This document shows, piece after piece, positions 24,576 to 32,604 of a DNA stretch of 35,356 nt (position 1 is the stretch's first letter; every line of letters begins with the position of its first letter). Source of the DNA: Akkermansiaceae bacterium (lineage in GTDB: Bacteria > Verrucomicrobiota > Verrucomicrobiia > Verrucomicrobiales > Akkermansiaceae); NCBI GenBank assembly GCA_022424905.1, contig JAKMGP010000003.1:1-35356 (forward strand), read 5' to 3'. The position numbers were made by a program, and so were the translations under genes. A model generated the notes under the pieces. The model was not told the origin of the DNA and searched no databases. It saw only the letters and a program-made list of their open reading frames with translations.

Positions 24576-25064
24576 TTACTTTGCAGCAGGAAGAATTACT
24601 GAATCGATAACGTGAATCACTCCGTTGGTTCCGACGATGTCAGTTTTTACGATATTTGCCTTATCAATTGTCACTTTTCCACCAGCAATTGCGATGGTAG
24701 CTTTAGCTCCATTGAGAGTCTTTACTTTCCCGGCCTTAACATCTGCTGCCATCACTTTTCCAGCAACCACATGATACTTCAGAATTGAAGCAAGCTTGCC
24801 CTTATTTTCAGGCTTCAGGAGAGTCGCGACTGTTCCTTCAGGGAGCTTAGCAAACGCCGCGTTGGTTGGGGCGAAAATGGTGAAAGGACCATCCCCAGAA
24901 AGGGCGCCCGCAAGTCCCCCAGCTTTCACAGCTGCAACGAGAGTCGAGAAGTCTTCGGCGCCGGCGGCGATTTCGACGACCGATTTGGTGGCCTTTGGTT
25001 GTGCCTGGAGAGAAACAGGGAGGAGGAGAGCGGCGGCGGCAAAGAGCGCGGTTGTAATTTTCAT
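24576..25064 (-). CDS. Secreted fasciclin (FAS1) domain protein
   Basis: 162 residues: signal peptide MKITTALFAAAALLLPVSLQAQ, then a single FAS1 domain (about 30-160) with the H1 motif GPFTIFAPTNAAFAKLP, the YH motif ILKYHVVAGKV and the H2 motif NGVIHVIDSVILP. FAS1 proteins mediate adhesion or have unknown periplasmic roles. It is a stand-alone gene ending at the hairpin at 24521-24547. No Shine-Dalgarno precedes the ATG, and a short GTCGA/TCGAC hairpin (25093-25108) lies in its leader. Confidence 0.93.
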   Translation of the reverse strand: MKITTALFAAAALLLPVSLQAQPKATKSVVEIAAGAEDFSTLVAAVKAGGLAGALSGDGPFTIFAPTNAAFAKLPEGTVATLLKPENKGKLASILKYHVVAGKVMAADVKAGKVKTLNGAKATIAIAGGKVTIDKANIVKTDIVGTNGVIHVIDSVILPAAK

Positions 25065-25448
25065 AATTTTTTTGGTTGGTTGTTTTTAGGGTGTCGATTT
25101 CTTTCGACGGCACACAAAAACACCGCTTTTAAAAATTTCTTCAAAAAAATGCTTTCTAACAAATTTAGGTTGCGGGTTTGAAAATCTGTTATTTACTGGT
25201 CGCTTTTTCTTCAGCCTGTCTCTTGCCCAAAACGGCCTCAACACTCCCTAAATCACCTAGAAATTCTGTGCTCCTCCTTGGTCGCTTCTCACAATTACGA
25301 CAGATCCAATTCCTACAATCATAATGCCAACAGTGAATGATGGATGTCGAATAAACCTTAGGCTTGTCCCTGAATTGCCGGTCCTTTCTTACAACGATTT
25401 CAGATTTGCCTTCCAGCGCTTTCCGATTTGGGGTGTGCTGGAAGTCCT
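25065..25448. other. Divergent intergenic region, fasciclin / gntP
   Basis: 384 bases with no credible gene. It has an A/T-rich part next to the fasciclin gene with a GTCGA-TTTCTT-TCGAC hairpin at 25093-25108, and GGAAG at 25440-25444 serving the gntP start. I could not assign a confident promoter or a gluconate-regulator operator. Confidence 0.5.
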
Positions 25449-26882
25449 ATGATGAACGCTCTGAATCACCTTGTCCTCGCCGAGGCAAGCACCGGAAGAC
25501 TAATCGCCACCCTTATCGCCGCAATCGTCCTTATTCTGGTCCTAATTCTTAAATTTAGAGTCCAGGCCTTCATCTCCCTCCTCCTTGCCAGCATCTTTGT
25601 AGGTTTGGCTTCCGGAACGATGTCCATGACCGAGATCGGAAAAACGATCGAAAGCAGCATGGGGAGCAGCCTCGGTTTCATCGCCACCATCATCGGAGTT
25701 GGCGCAATCTTTGGCGCTATGATCGAACATTGTGGCGGTGCTCAAAGCCTCGCCAACGGAATGCTCCGTATCACCGGTGAAAAAAGAGCCACTTGGGCCA
25801 TGCTCTTTTCCGGCTTTCTGATTTCAATCCCAGTCTTCCTCGACGTCGCTCTCGTCATCCTTGCTCCGATTATTTATGCACTCGCCCGCCGGAGTGGAAA
25901 ATCAGTCACTGTTTACGGTATGCCGCTTCTTGCCGGAATGATGGTCACTCACTCCTTCGTCCCTCCTACTCCTGGACCAACTTGGGTCGCCTATACTTTG
26001 GGCATCCCAATTGGAACTGTCATTCTTTACAGCCTCCTCGTTGGAATTCCCACCGCAATCCTCGCAGGAATTTCCTTCGGGGGGCGCATTGCCGCCACCA
26101 TTCACATCGATCCCCCCGAGTTGGAAACCACCAAGGAAGAGAACCCTCCCTCGTTCGGTATGATCGCAGCAATTTTACTTCTCCCCATTGTCTTGATCGT
26201 CGCGGGCTCGATAGTGGAGCAATCGGTAGGAAGCAGTTTGCCCACTGGAATGGAAAAAACTGAGCGCTCTAAAGAGATTAGCGAACTCCTAGGATCAGCG
26301 CCTCTGTGGCAACAAACGATTTCGTTTCTTGGTCATCCCATCATCGCGCTCCTCCTCGTCACCTGCCTCAGCCTTTGGCTCCTTGGGACGAAACGTGGTG
26401 CCTCCCGCAATACCCTCATGGAGGTTTCTACGAGGGCCCTTGGGCCAGCTGGAATTATCATTCTTATCACTGGTGCCGGTGGAGTTTTCAAAGGGATGCT
26501 CGGAGCATCAGGAGTCGGGGATGCCCTCGCAAATGCTTTGGATGGACTCGGCATCTCTACTCTCTTACTAGCCTTTCTCTTTTCTTCAATCTCCCGAATT
26601 GCGCAAGGTTCAGCTACTGTCGCCATGGTCATGGCAGCCACCCTAATGTCACCCATCCTCGCTAAGCTCGATCTATCCGACGCCAAACTCTCGCTCATCG
26701 TCGTCGCAATCGCCTGCGGTGCAGCCGGGTTTTCACATGTCAATGACAGTGGTTTCTGGATGGTAAGTCGATATCTCCGCATGACTGAAAAAGAAACTCT
26801 CAAAACCTGGAGCGTCGTTTCAACAGCAGTAGCTTTCATTGGAATTGCTCTCGCCTCGATTGTCTGGTTCGTAGTTTCATGA
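25449..26882 (+). CDS. gntP: Gluconate:H+ symporter, GntP family
   Basis: 477 residues from ATG 25449, chosen because GGAAG (25440-25444) lies 4 bases upstream; a second ATG follows at 25452 and an in-frame TTG at 25428 is unlikely. A dozen or so hydrophobic segments span the protein. Family signatures: FGAMIEHCGGAQSLA, GFLISIPVFLDVALVILAPI, HSFVPPTPGP, GAGGVFKGMLGASGVG, RIAQGSATVAMVMAA and the C-terminal GFSHVNDSGFWMV. Inner-membrane uptake of gluconate or related sugar acids. The gluconokinase gene overlaps its stop (ATGA), which supports gluconate as substrate. Confidence 0.93.
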   Translation: MMNALNHLVLAEASTGRLIATLIAAIVLILVLILKFRVQAFISLLLASIFVGLASGTMSMTEIGKTIESSMGSSLGFIATIIGVGAIFGAMIEHCGGAQSLANGMLRITGEKRATWAMLFSGFLISIPVFLDVALVILAPIIYALARRSGKSVTVYGMPLLAGMMVTHSFVPPTPGPTWVAYTLGIPIGTVILYSLLVGIPTAILAGISFGGRIAATIHIDPPELETTKEENPPSFGMIAAILLLPIVLIVAGSIVEQSVGSSLPTGMEKTERSKEISELLGSAPLWQQTISFLGHPIIALLLVTCLSLWLLGTKRGASRNTLMEVSTRALGPAGIIILITGAGGVFKGMLGASGVGDALANALDGLGISTLLLAFLFSSISRIAQGSATVAMVMAATLMSPILAKLDLSDAKLSLIVVAIACGAAGFSHVNDSGFWMVSRYLRMTEKETLKTWSVVSTAVAFIGIALASIVWFVVS

Positions 26883-27346
26883 AATCTCTTGTAATCATGG
26901 GAGTTAGCGGCTCTGGAAAGACAACCGTGGGAAAGCTTCTCGCTCAAAAGACTGGAGGAATATTTCTAGATGGTGACGACTTTCACCCTCCCGAAAATGT
27001 CGCCAAAATGTCTTCAGGAATCCCTCTAAGCGACGAGGATCGCCAGGGCTGGCTAGAGACTCTCGCCTCCATCATCCACGAAGCTGATGATCTTACCATC
27101 ATCGCGTGCTCGGCTCTGAAAGCCAGCTATCGCGAAATCCTCAAGGAAGGCGAATTCATTTTTCTCCATGGTTCCCCCGAACTCCTCGCAGACCGAATCA
27201 AGCAAAGGAGCGGACACTACATGCCACCCGGACTTCTGCAGTCGCAACTTGAAACTTTGGAGGCCCCTACAAATGTCCTCGCTCTCAATGTGGTCGAATC
27301 ACCACAGACGCTTGTTGAGCAAATAATGGCTCGTTTTAATCTCTGA
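26879..27346 (+). CDS. gntK: Gluconokinase
   Basis: 155 residues, the normal size for GntK-type thermoresistant gluconokinases. Walker A GVSGSGKTT (8-16), then the substrate motif LDGDDFHPPENVAKMSSGIPLSDEDRQGWL, ACSALKASYREIL and GHYMPPGLLQSQLETLE, all characteristic. It phosphorylates gluconate to 6-phosphogluconate for the pentose phosphate or Entner-Doudoroff route. It starts inside the gntP stop (ATGA), so the two are translated together. Confidence 0.95.
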   Translation: MKSLVIMGVSGSGKTTVGKLLAQKTGGIFLDGDDFHPPENVAKMSSGIPLSDEDRQGWLETLASIIHEADDLTIIACSALKASYREILKEGEFIFLHGSPELLADRIKQRSGHYMPPGLLQSQLETLEAPTNVLALNVVESPQTLVEQIMARFNL

Positions 27347-27353
27347 TCTAGCG

Positions 27354-27371
27354 AGGGTGCGTCGAGACCCT
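27354..27371 (+). terminator. Weak hairpin after gntK
   Basis: AGGGT, an 8-base loop, ACCCT, followed by TTCACTCTCTTC. A second imperfect stem (CATAGaGG / CCTATG, followed by ATTTTC) lies about 35 bases further on. These sit between convergent gntK and the AraC-type gene and may end one or both transcripts. Confidence 0.35.
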
Positions 27372-27435
27372 TTCACTCTCTTCATCTTCTCATAGAGGCC
27401 ACAGACCTATGATTTTCATGATCCCCTGAACAAAC

Positions 27436-28185
27436 TTAGTAGTCTCGAGACAACTTATTGGCGGAGCGATACTGCGTTGGCGAAAGATACATGATCTTTC
27501 GGAATGTTCGGCTAAAGTGGGCATGGTCATGAAAGCCACACGCCAACGCAATCTCAGAGATTGTTTGAGAAGAAGAGGCAAGACTATGAGCTGCCGCTTC
27601 GATACGAATGCGGAGGAGATACTGTCTTGGAGATGTTCCAAATGACTTTGCAAAGCGTCTCTCGAATTGACTCACCGAAAATCCGGCTATTTTCGCCAGT
27701 TTTTTAGAGCTTATTGAATGGGCAAAATTCCTATGGATTTCTTCGACCACCTTCTCGAAACGACAGTTGAAATCCCCTTCTCCTCCAACCTCAGAGAGAG
27801 GACGCGAAAAACCAGCGATACCGACAATCTTCCCTCTCTTGTCTCGCAGTGGAATCTTACTCGTTGCAACCAAGCGCGGAGATTTAAAGATCTCAGGAGA
27901 GGCTTCGATCCGATTGACCAAAGGCTTTCCAGTATCCATCACCATTAAATCATCATCTCTATAAGCGTCGGCCCGAGGCTTGGAAAAGAAATGATGGTCA
28001 GTCTTACCAACCGCATCTGCCTCTGATTTCACCCCACAATGTTCGTGCTTATGTAGACTAAGCGTTTGAAAAAATCCCCCACGATCTTTGACAAAGAACG
28101 AGACCTCAGGAATGAGATCAAAAAGCTTTAGAAATTGATCTCCGTCAGCCAGCGATTGAAAAAATTCTCTCTCCTCAAGGCGCAT
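27436..28185 (-). CDS. PAS-AraC family transcriptional regulator
   Basis: 249 residues from ATG 28185; an in-frame TTG at 28236 is less likely. Residues about 15-140 look like a PAS sensor (LIPEVSFFVKDRGGFF, ATSKIPLRDKRGKIVGIAGFSRPL). The C-terminal part (about 150-245) is a two-helix-turn-helix AraC domain: SSKKLAKIAGFSVSQFERRFAKSFGTSP and TISEIALACGFHDHAHFSRTFRKIMYLSPTQYR. It could control the convergent gntPK genes or the divergent PSCyt1/DUF1553-DUF1501 operon; related PAS-AraC proteins in this phylum often sit by sugar-use genes. Signal molecule unknown. Confidence 0.9.
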   Translation of the reverse strand: MRLEEREFFQSLADGDQFLKLFDLIPEVSFFVKDRGGFFQTLSLHKHEHCGVKSEADAVGKTDHHFFSKPRADAYRDDDLMVMDTGKPLVNRIEASPEIFKSPRLVATSKIPLRDKRGKIVGIAGFSRPLSEVGGEGDFNCRFEKVVEEIHRNFAHSISSKKLAKIAGFSVSQFERRFAKSFGTSPRQYLLRIRIEAAAHSLASSSQTISEIALACGFHDHAHFSRTFRKIMYLSPTQYRSANKLSRDY

Positions 28186-28459
28186 AATGCTGTTTTTATA
28201 CACAGTATTGCTCCCATTTTGCAAGACAAAGGACAACCAAGAATGTAATATTTACAATGAAGACCAGAACAACATGGCTATTTTGGTTGCACTTCTGCAA
28301 ACGGAAATATGTTCGATTTATGTGAGTGCTTACCAATCGCACTTTCTAATCACCCCGACGTCCAACAAGACCTTACAGAATGAAATTTCGGATGATGAAA
28401 TTCAGTATCTTTTCGTATTACAAAGAAGTTCTTAAACATCTCCTAGCGCTCGATTACCA
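28186..28459. other. Divergent intergenic region, AraC gene / PSCyt1-DUF1553 gene
   Basis: 274 bases with a weak 82-residue plus-strand reading I do not regard as a gene. Contains an inverted repeat TTGCA-CTTC-TGCAA (28287-28300) and a GTAA-TAT-TTAC element near 28255, either of which may be a regulator site. Confidence 0.45.
28195..28224 (-). promoter_or_regulatory. Probable promoter of the AraC-type gene
   Basis: On the minus strand TTGCAA (28224-28219) and TATAAA (28200-28195) are 18 bases apart, matching the sigma-70 consensus at 4/6 and 5/6. The ATG at 28185 would follow an almost absent leader, so either the message is near-leaderless or the upstream promoter differs. Confidence 0.4.
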
Positions 28460-31123
28460 TTGAAACCTTTTTTCCCAATATTTCTTTTATTAACCAACTT
28501 TCACTTGGCTGCTGAATCGGCTGAAGGTGAGAGGCTCTTTGCTCTCAAAGTCAAACCTCTCTTTTCCTCACGCTGCATGGCTTGCCATGGTGAAGAGGGC
28601 AAGAAGATCAAAGGCGGCTTAGACATGCGAAATCGCGCAGCTCTCCTCAAAGGGGGCAATGAATTTGGCGCGAAAGTTCTCGTCCCCGGTGATCCCTCAA
28701 AAAGCCAACTTTATCTCGTCACTACCCGAACCGTGGAAGACTACGAAATGCCACCCAAGGAAGCCGACCAACTCTCCGAGGAGGACACTTGGATCATTCG
28801 CGATTGGATCAAAGCTGGAGCACCCTGGCCGAATGATGAACGCGTGTCCCAAATCCAAAAACAATTCGCCGAGGGTGAAAAAGTATCCACCTCCAAGGCC
28901 CTCAATGAAGATTGGCAAAACCGCCGATACGAATCGAAAAAACTCTGGTCTTATCGTCCTCTTAAAAAAATCACGATTCCCAAGAACAGGCATCCCATTG
29001 ATCACCTCATTTTAAAGAAACTCGCAAAGGCAAACCTCACACCTGCGCCCCCCGCCGACTCTCGTGAATTGGCTCGACGCCTCTCATTTAGCCTCACCGG
29101 ACTTCCCCCTTCACCCAAAGATCTCGAAAGTTTCAAAGGTGCCAGCGAATACGCCACTCGCCTCATGGCTACTCCTCATTACGGAGAGCACTTTGCCCAA
29201 CACTGGCTTGATGTCTCTCGCTACGCGGACTCAGCTGGCTTCGCCAACGATTACTACCGCCCCCACGCCTGGCGCTACCGCGACTACGTAGTGCGAGCTT
29301 TTAACAAGGACAAGCCCTACCCCGAGTTTGTTCGCGAACAAATAGCTGGTGACGAAATTTCGTCACGCTCTCCTGAATCACTCATTGCTACTGGTTTCCT
29401 CCGCATGGGACCGTGGGAACAAACTGCGATGTCAGTTTTCAAAGAGACTCGACAATTTTGGCTCGATGACGTCACAGATTCGGTCGGCCAGACCTTCCTC
29501 GCTCACCCAATGCAATGCGCGAAATGCCACGACCATAAATTCGACCCTGTTCCCACCCGTGATTACTATCGCATGATGGCGATCTTCTCGACCACTCAGT
29601 TTGCGGAACACGAGGTCACTTTCCTGAAAAACGAAAACCTCAATCATTTTGAGTCATCACACAACTTAGTGATGACAAAAATCAATGGCTACGAGAGGCA
29701 ACGCTCAGCCCTTGAACAGAAGATGCAGGCCAATCGTAAAAACGAAAGTGGCGATGCTAAGATCGGGGATAACGGGCTCGATCCTGGAGACGAAGCTTCC
29801 AATGCCCGCATCCTCAAAAACATATCACGTCATAAGATTGAGGCTGACCGAACAAACCCCCGTGCCCATGGCGTTTTTACAGGCAAGACGATTAAGAAGA
29901 AAAACATCTCTGGCCTCATCGAACCCGTTGCCAAACCCTGGGATGGTCCCGGCTATATTGAGAAAGACACTATCCTCACTGGAGGAAGTGTTTACTCCCC
30001 CGGAGACTCGGTAAAACCCGGTGCACTCAGCGCTGCTGAATCACTCGGGAAGATGAAACCCTCTAGTTTCCCGGATGGAAAGGGCAAGAGACGCCTCGCG
30101 CTAGCCAACTGGATTGTCGATGCCACTAACCCTCTCACCGCGCGCGTTATCGTTAACCGCGTCTGGTCGTGGCACTTCGGCAAAGCAATCGCCGGGAATC
30201 CAAACAACTTTGGTGGGACTGGCGCGATTCCTACTCATCCCGAACTACTCGACTACCTCTCTCTCTGGTTCATCGAAAACGGTTGGTCCATAAAAAAACT
30301 TAACCACCTTATCATCTCATCGGCCGCCTATCAACGCAGCTCATACCACCCAGCTCCCGACCTCGTCAAAAAACTAGATCCCACGCAGGCCCTCTACTCA
30401 ACCTTCAAGCCCAGACGCCTTACCGCCGAAGAACTCCGGGACGCTATGCTTATTGCAAGTGGCGAACTCAATCGCGAGATTGGAGGCCTTTCCGCTCGAC
30501 CCGACATAAACCTCGAAGTGGCCCGGCAACCCCTCCAGATCATGGGTGGATCTGCCTCGGTCTACGAACCCGATCCCACTCCCGAACAACGAAACCGGCG
30601 GAGTCTTTATGCCGAAAAACTTCGAGGCCTCCGCGATCCTTTTTTTGAGACCTTCAACCAGCCCGGCTCAACCAATTCCTGCGAAATTCGCGAAACTTCT
30701 ACGGTGGCCCCACAAGCCCTTACCCTTATAAATTCGCAAGAAATGCACGATCGAGCCCTCGCTTTCGCTCATCGTCTTGCAAAGGAAACTCAAGACAACA
30801 AACAAGTTATCAAGCGTGCCTTTCAACTCGCTCTTGGCCGCGCACCTACTCCCAAGGAAGCGTTAATCTTCCTTGAGGCATGGCGAACAGCCACCTCGGA
30901 TGAATCAATGCTCTCTCCAAAACAATCTATACTTCCCAACTCTATCATGCGGACTGTTCGCGCAGAAAAAACCGGAGAATTTTACACCTTCAAAGAATTC
31001 CTTCCAGTTTCTAAACTATACAAAGCCGATCTCGATCGCAGCCAATGCAATGCTCGTATTCGAGGACTTTCCCACCTCTGTTTAGTCATTTTTAACTCAA
31101 ACGAATTTGCCTACCTCGACTAA
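28460..31123 (+). CDS. PSCyt1-DUF1549-DUF1553 secreted cytochrome protein
   Basis: 887 residues. The start appears to be TTG at 28460: an in-frame TAA lies at 28433, no ATG or GTG is available before the signal peptide, and the signal MKPFFPIFLLLTNFHLAA begins exactly at this codon. Then come a planctomycete cytochrome domain with CMACH (Cys39, Cys42, His43) and YLVTTRTVEDYEMPPKE, DUF1549 (about 175-380) containing CAKCHDHKFDP, and DUF1553 (about 540-885) from NPLTARVIVNRVWSWHFG to FNSNEFAYLD. Such proteins are exported, abundant in PVC bacteria and lack a proven function; a role in polysaccharide use has been suggested. The DUF1501 gene follows after 4 bases. Confidence 0.93.
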   Translation: MKPFFPIFLLLTNFHLAAESAEGERLFALKVKPLFSSRCMACHGEEGKKIKGGLDMRNRAALLKGGNEFGAKVLVPGDPSKSQLYLVTTRTVEDYEMPPKEADQLSEEDTWIIRDWIKAGAPWPNDERVSQIQKQFAEGEKVSTSKALNEDWQNRRYESKKLWSYRPLKKITIPKNRHPIDHLILKKLAKANLTPAPPADSRELARRLSFSLTGLPPSPKDLESFKGASEYATRLMATPHYGEHFAQHWLDVSRYADSAGFANDYYRPHAWRYRDYVVRAFNKDKPYPEFVREQIAGDEISSRSPESLIATGFLRMGPWEQTAMSVFKETRQFWLDDVTDSVGQTFLAHPMQCAKCHDHKFDPVPTRDYYRMMAIFSTTQFAEHEVTFLKNENLNHFESSHNLVMTKINGYERQRSALEQKMQANRKNESGDAKIGDNGLDPGDEASNARILKNISRHKIEADRTNPRAHGVFTGKTIKKKNISGLIEPVAKPWDGPGYIEKDTILTGGSVYSPGDSVKPGALSAAESLGKMKPSSFPDGKGKRRLALANWIVDATNPLTARVIVNRVWSWHFGKAIAGNPNNFGGTGAIPTHPELLDYLSLWFIENGWSIKKLNHLIISSAAYQRSSYHPAPDLVKKLDPTQALYSTFKPRRLTAEELRDAMLIASGELNREIGGLSARPDINLEVARQPLQIMGGSASVYEPDPTPEQRNRRSLYAEKLRGLRDPFFETFNQPGSTNSCEIRETSTVAPQALTLINSQEMHDRALAFAHRLAKETQDNKQVIKRAFQLALGRAPTPKEALIFLEAWRTATSDESMLSPKQSILPNSIMRTVRAEKTGEFYTFKEFLPVSKLYKADLDRSQCNARIRGLSHLCLVIFNSNEFAYLD

Positions 31124-31127
31124 AGCT

Positions 31128-32513
31128 ATGGGTCATCACTTTCATGCAAATCCAACCCGGCGGGAGGCTCTATATGGCCTTGGAACCGGGCTTGGTTCAA
31201 TTGCCTTTTCCTCCCTGCTTCAGGGCGCTGGATCCAAGACTATCCACCATCCAGCCAAGGCAAAGCGCTGTATCTTTCTCATGATGGAAGGAGGTCCTTC
31301 ACACATCGACACTTTTGACCCCAAACCCGAACTCACCAAACGTCACCTCCAAAAATTCAACCGCCAAGGCGAGAAGGAAAGCGCGATGTCTTCCGGTCAA
31401 CGATACTTTGTCAAAAGTCCATTTGAATTTGAAAAAGCCGGGCAAAGCGGAGCCGACATTTCGTCAGAGTGGGTGCATCTTAAAAACCAAGTCGATGACA
31501 TCTGCTTCTATCGCGGAGCAAAAGTAGACTCAGTGAACCACCCAACCGCATGCTACCAGCTCAATACTGGTAATCGCTTTGGCGGCGATCCAGGGATTGG
31601 CTCGTGGGTCACTTATGGGCTCGGGAGCGAAAATCAAAATCTTCCGGGGTTTGTTGTGCTTCCGCGTACCTCTTACCCACAAGGAGGGGCTGGTAATTGG
31701 TCGAATGGCTTCCTCCCGGCTGACTTTCAAGGGACTCCACTCCGTCCCAAAGGCAGCCCTATTCTCGATCTCAACCCTCCGACAGGGACGTCACGTCAAC
31801 GCCAACGGCAAAACCTTGATCTCCTCGCTAAACTTAACCAAGACCACCTTGCAAGACATCGCGATCGAAGCGAACTCAGCGCTCGTATGGCATCCTACGA
31901 ATTATCTTACCGTATGCAAACGGAGGTCCCAGAGCTCCTTGATCTCAAAGGCGAGCAAGAATCCACTCTCGAAGAATACGGCGTTGGCCAGAAAGACACT
32001 GACGCTTTCGGACGAAAATGCCTCCTTGCCCGCCGACTCGTAGAAAAAGGAGTTCGATTCGTACAAGCCTACGCCGGGAATTGGGATAGTCATGACTATA
32101 TTGCACGTGCCCACGGCTCCCTCATTCGATCAGTCGATAAGCCGATCGCTGCGTTACTTAAAGATCTCAAACAACGCGGCATGTTAGAGAACACTCTCGT
32201 CGTTTGGTGCGGAGAATTTGGCCGCACGCCCGACAACGGAATGCGGGGCGGGTTAAGCTATGGCCGCGATCACAACGCCAACGCTATGGCCATGTGGTTT
32301 GCTGGTGGTGGAACCAAAGCCGGACACACGATCGGGGCCACCGATGAAATCGGCGCAGAAGCTATTGACTGTGTCCACCATATTCGCGACGTTCACTGCA
32401 CCATCCTTCATCTCCTCGGCCTAGATGACAATAAGCTCACCTACTACCACGCAGGACGCCATAAACAGCTCTCACAATTCGGTGGTGAGGTGATTAGACA
32501 ACTCATTGGTTAA
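31128..32513 (+). CDS. DUF1501 protein, partner of PSCyt1-DUF1553
   Basis: 461 residues from ATG 31128, four bases after the stop of the previous gene. The N-terminus has twin arginines (NPTRREALYGLGTGLGSIAF), consistent with Tat export. The DUF1501 fold belongs to the alkaline phosphatase/sulfatase-like superfamily: FLMMEGGPSHIDTFDPKPEL near the start, then GNWDSHDYIARAHGSLIRSVDK, LVVWCGEFGRTPDN and GRDHNANAMAMWFAGGGTK. Almost always found beside DUF1553 proteins in PVC genomes; function unproven. A weak CTGTA/TACAG stem follows at 32567-32580. Confidence 0.93.
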   Translation: MGHHFHANPTRREALYGLGTGLGSIAFSSLLQGAGSKTIHHPAKAKRCIFLMMEGGPSHIDTFDPKPELTKRHLQKFNRQGEKESAMSSGQRYFVKSPFEFEKAGQSGADISSEWVHLKNQVDDICFYRGAKVDSVNHPTACYQLNTGNRFGGDPGIGSWVTYGLGSENQNLPGFVVLPRTSYPQGGAGNWSNGFLPADFQGTPLRPKGSPILDLNPPTGTSRQRQRQNLDLLAKLNQDHLARHRDRSELSARMASYELSYRMQTEVPELLDLKGEQESTLEEYGVGQKDTDAFGRKCLLARRLVEKGVRFVQAYAGNWDSHDYIARAHGSLIRSVDKPIAALLKDLKQRGMLENTLVVWCGEFGRTPDNGMRGGLSYGRDHNANAMAMWFAGGGTKAGHTIGATDEIGAEAIDCVHHIRDVHCTILHLLGLDDNKLTYYHAGRHKQLSQFGGEVIRQLIG

Positions 32514-32604
32514 GTGCTTCTTTTGGAAGGAAAGCGGAGCGTCCACTCTTCTTTGATACAGCAGATCTGTAAAGCTACAGCGCCACATCAATAGCCTAAA
32601 TATG

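Noticed and set aside
26333-26947. 204-codon minus-strand reading across gntP and gntK
   Set aside because: Antisense to two well-supported overlapping genes; composition is that of a reverse-frame shadow.
28187-28435. 82-codon plus-strand reading between the AraC gene and the PSCyt1 gene
   Set aside because: No ribosome-binding site, low-complexity codon use, no recognisable motif, and it overlaps the probable AraC promoter.
32567-32580. CTGTA-AAGC-TACAG stem between the DUF1501 gene and the sulfatase gene
   Set aside because: Five base pairs with no T-run on either strand; mentioned only as a weak element.
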